DNA of 6,857 nt from Microbacterium sp. Lineage in GTDB: Bacteria; Actinomycetota; Actinomycetes; Actinomycetales; Microbacteriaceae. Shown here piece after piece: positions 5,412 to 6,857 of this stretch (the first letter of the stretch is position 1; every line of letters starts with the position of its first letter). The notes below the pieces were generated by a model. The model had not been told where the DNA came from and made no database searches. It saw nothing but the letters and a program-made list of their open reading frames with translations. The stretch lies in the NCBI RefSeq assembly GCF_003248605.1, contig NZ_QFPF01000126.1:1-6857 (forward strand). Direction: 5' to 3'. The position numbers were made by a program, and so were the translations under genes.

Positions 5412-6857
5412 GTGTCAAGCACCACCACCGCCCCGCCGCTTCCCGAGCCCGGCCAGGTCGTCGAAGTCCGCGGGAGCATGTGGGCGGTCTCGAACGTCCA
5501 GACACAGGGACTGCCACGCAGCCCTGCTGACGACGCCGTCGCGCAGCTCAGTCATGTCGTCGATCTTCAGTCCCTCGACGAGGGCAGCCTTGGCGCACAG
5601 CTGAGCGTGGTGTGGGAGCTCGAAGTCGGCCACACGGTCACGCCCGCGCAGGGGCTTCCCGACCTGATCCACCCCAATGACTTCGACCCACCGGAAGTGC
5701 TCGCGGGCTTCATCGACGCGATGCGGTGGGGAGCCGTGACAAGCGCCGATCCGAACCGCTATCAGGCGCCGTTCTGGTCCGGTGTGAATGTCGAGGCATA
5801 CCAGCTCGAACCGCTCCGCCGCGCGCTCGGAGCGCCGCGTGCGAACTTGCTGCTTGCTGACGATGTGGGCCTCGGCAAGACGATCGAGGCGGGCCTTGTC
5901 ATCCAGGAGCTGTTCCTGCGGCACCGCGCCCGCACGGCCGTGATCGTGTGTCCGCCGAGCCTGTCGCTGAAGTGGCAGGACGAGATGCGGGAGAAGTTCG
6001 GCCTGGAGTTCACGATCGTGAACTCTGAGCTGATGGCTGAGGTCCGCCGCACGCACGGGCTTCAGGCCAATCCGTTCCATATCTTCCCGCGGGTGATCGT
6101 GAGCATGGCATGGTTGCCTCAGGTGCGGGCGCAGCGGCTGTTGCGCGACGTGTACGCGCAGGCGAACAATCCGAAGACCGGTAGTCGGTACGCGTTCGAC
6201 GTCCTGGTCGTCGACGAGGCACACCATGTCGCACCGTCGAGCCCGTCGGCTATCGCCGGCGGGCGAGGGTATGCCGTCGACACCCAGCGCACGGTCGCCG
6301 TGCGCCACCTCGCCGAGAAGTGCGAGCACCGGCTGTTCCTGAGCGCGACGCCGCACAACGGCCACCCGGAGTCGTTCACCGCGCTGATGGAGATGATCGA
6401 CCCCCGCCGCTTCGCCCGTGGCGCGAATCTCGACTCGACCGCGCTGAAGGACGTGACGGTCCGCCGCCTGAAGACCGACCTGGCCGGCAAGGGCTTCAAG
6501 AAACGCAAGGTCAGCATGATCCCGTTTGATCCGGCTGACGACGAGCAGAGGATGTTCGCCCTGCTCGATGAGATCGTGACGAAGAGCGCGAAGCTCAACG
6601 GCACGAGGCCAACCGGCGACATCGTGACGATGCTGCTGAAGAAGCGCTTCCTGTCAAGCCCGTTCGCGTTCGGGATGACGCTTAGCAACTACCTCGCCTC
6701 GAAGGCGGGTCGCGGGCTGTCCGAGGACGAGTACGACGACATCTTCGGCGAGGGTCAGGCTGACGAGGAAGAAGGCCTCTGGGAGCAGGACGAGTCGGAG
6801 AAGCTCCGCGAGTCGAAGGAGTCTGATCCGCTCAGCGCCGCCGAGCCCGGCCAGCTT
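5412..6857 (+). CDS. drmD: DISARM SNF2-like helicase DrmD, N-terminal 482 residues (partial)
   Basis: This is an SF2/SNF2-family ATPase that runs off the right edge. After an N-terminal module (about 10-110, PGQVVEVRG then VVWELEVG and FIDAMRWGAVTSAD) come YQLEPLRRAL (130-139, Q-motif-like), LLLADDVGLGKTIEAGL (146-162, Walker A with K156), VIVCPPSLSLKWQDEMREKFG (177-197, motif Ia), VLVVDEAHHVAP (264-275, DEAH box 268-271) and LFLSATPHNGHPESF (308-322, motif III). An acidic stretch (about 436-475) lies at the cut end; helicase lobe 2 is outside. The order and wording match DrmD from memory, the ATPase that marks class 1 DISARM, which restricts phage DNA together with an N6-adenine methylase and DrmA, DrmB, DrmC. 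GTG 5412 has AAGGAG 9 nt before it. Other SNF2 restriction-island helicases are the alternative. The rest of the operon should follow downstream. Confidence 0.87.
   Translation, partial: MSSTTTAPPLPEPGQVVEVRGSMWAVSNVQTQGLPRSPADDAVAQLSHVVDLQSLDEGSLGAQLSVVWELEVGHTVTPAQGLPDLIHPNDFDPPEVLAGFIDAMRWGAVTSADPNRYQAPFWSGVNVEAYQLEPLRRALGAPRANLLLADDVGLGKTIEAGLVIQELFLRHRARTAVIVCPPSLSLKWQDEMREKFGLEFTIVNSELMAEVRRTHGLQANPFHIFPRVIVSMAWLPQVRAQRLLRDVYAQANNPKTGSRYAFDVLVVDEAHHVAPSSPSAIAGGRGYAVDTQRTVAVRHLAEKCEHRLFLSATPHNGHPESFTALMEMIDPRRFARGANLDSTALKDVTVRRLKTDLAGKGFKKRKVSMIPFDPADDEQRMFALLDEIVTKSAKLNGTRPTGDIVTMLLKKRFLSSPFAFGMTLSNYLASKAGRGLSEDEYDDIFGEGQADEEEGLWEQDESEKLRESKESDPLSAAEPGQL

Noticed and set aside
5415..6365. 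Minus-strand frame antisense to the helicase
   Set aside because: The plus strand has all SNF2 motifs in order with an RBS; the antisense frame has no recognisable pattern.

Overview
The window is high-GC DNA with strong G/C at third codon positions. Its divergent leaderless promoters, an ECF41-type sigma factor and the overall codon use point to a high-GC actinobacterium, probably Microbacteriaceae (Microbacterium-like). That placement is inference, because no rRNA or marker gene is present.

Left part (1-1892): the 3' end of a plus-strand gene, possibly a SAM-dependent methyltransferase, converges on a minus-strand 12-TM major facilitator transporter (169-1494). Between the transporter and the next gene lie about 400 bp without a gene. 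This gap holds 11-bp and 41-bp GC-rich tandem repeats and a perfect 20-bp inverted repeat with an A/T core.

Middle part (1893-4276): an atypical NAD(P)-binding epimerase/oxidoreductase (minus) is divergent from an ECF41 sigma factor with a fused SnoaL-like domain (plus). This is the classic ECF41/COE pairing. The 153-bp intergenic region carries two back-to-back promoter-like sites, each reading xCTCACA, 16 bp, CGTC, one facing each gene. That layout suggests one sigma factor drives itself and its partner. A small 2TM membrane protein follows (minus), divergent from a 46-residue zinc-ribbon protein (plus). Both have a -10-like hexamer exactly 6 nt before the start codon and no Shine-Dalgarno, so both look leaderless.

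Right part (4338-6857): the C-terminal half of a VOC/glyoxalase-like gene (minus) is cut off and abuts a decayed calcineurin-like phosphoesterase (plus). The phosphoesterase has no start codon and has a TGA where the glycine of its last metal-binding motif (GHTH) belongs. The 9-mer TCGACTTCG occurs three times at this joint. Downstream, a GTG-started gene with a good RBS encodes the N-terminal 482 residues of a SNF2-family helicase that resembles DrmD, usually the first gene of class 1 DISARM anti-phage systems. It runs off the window. The truncated genes followed by a defence gene look like the left edge of an acquired defence island.
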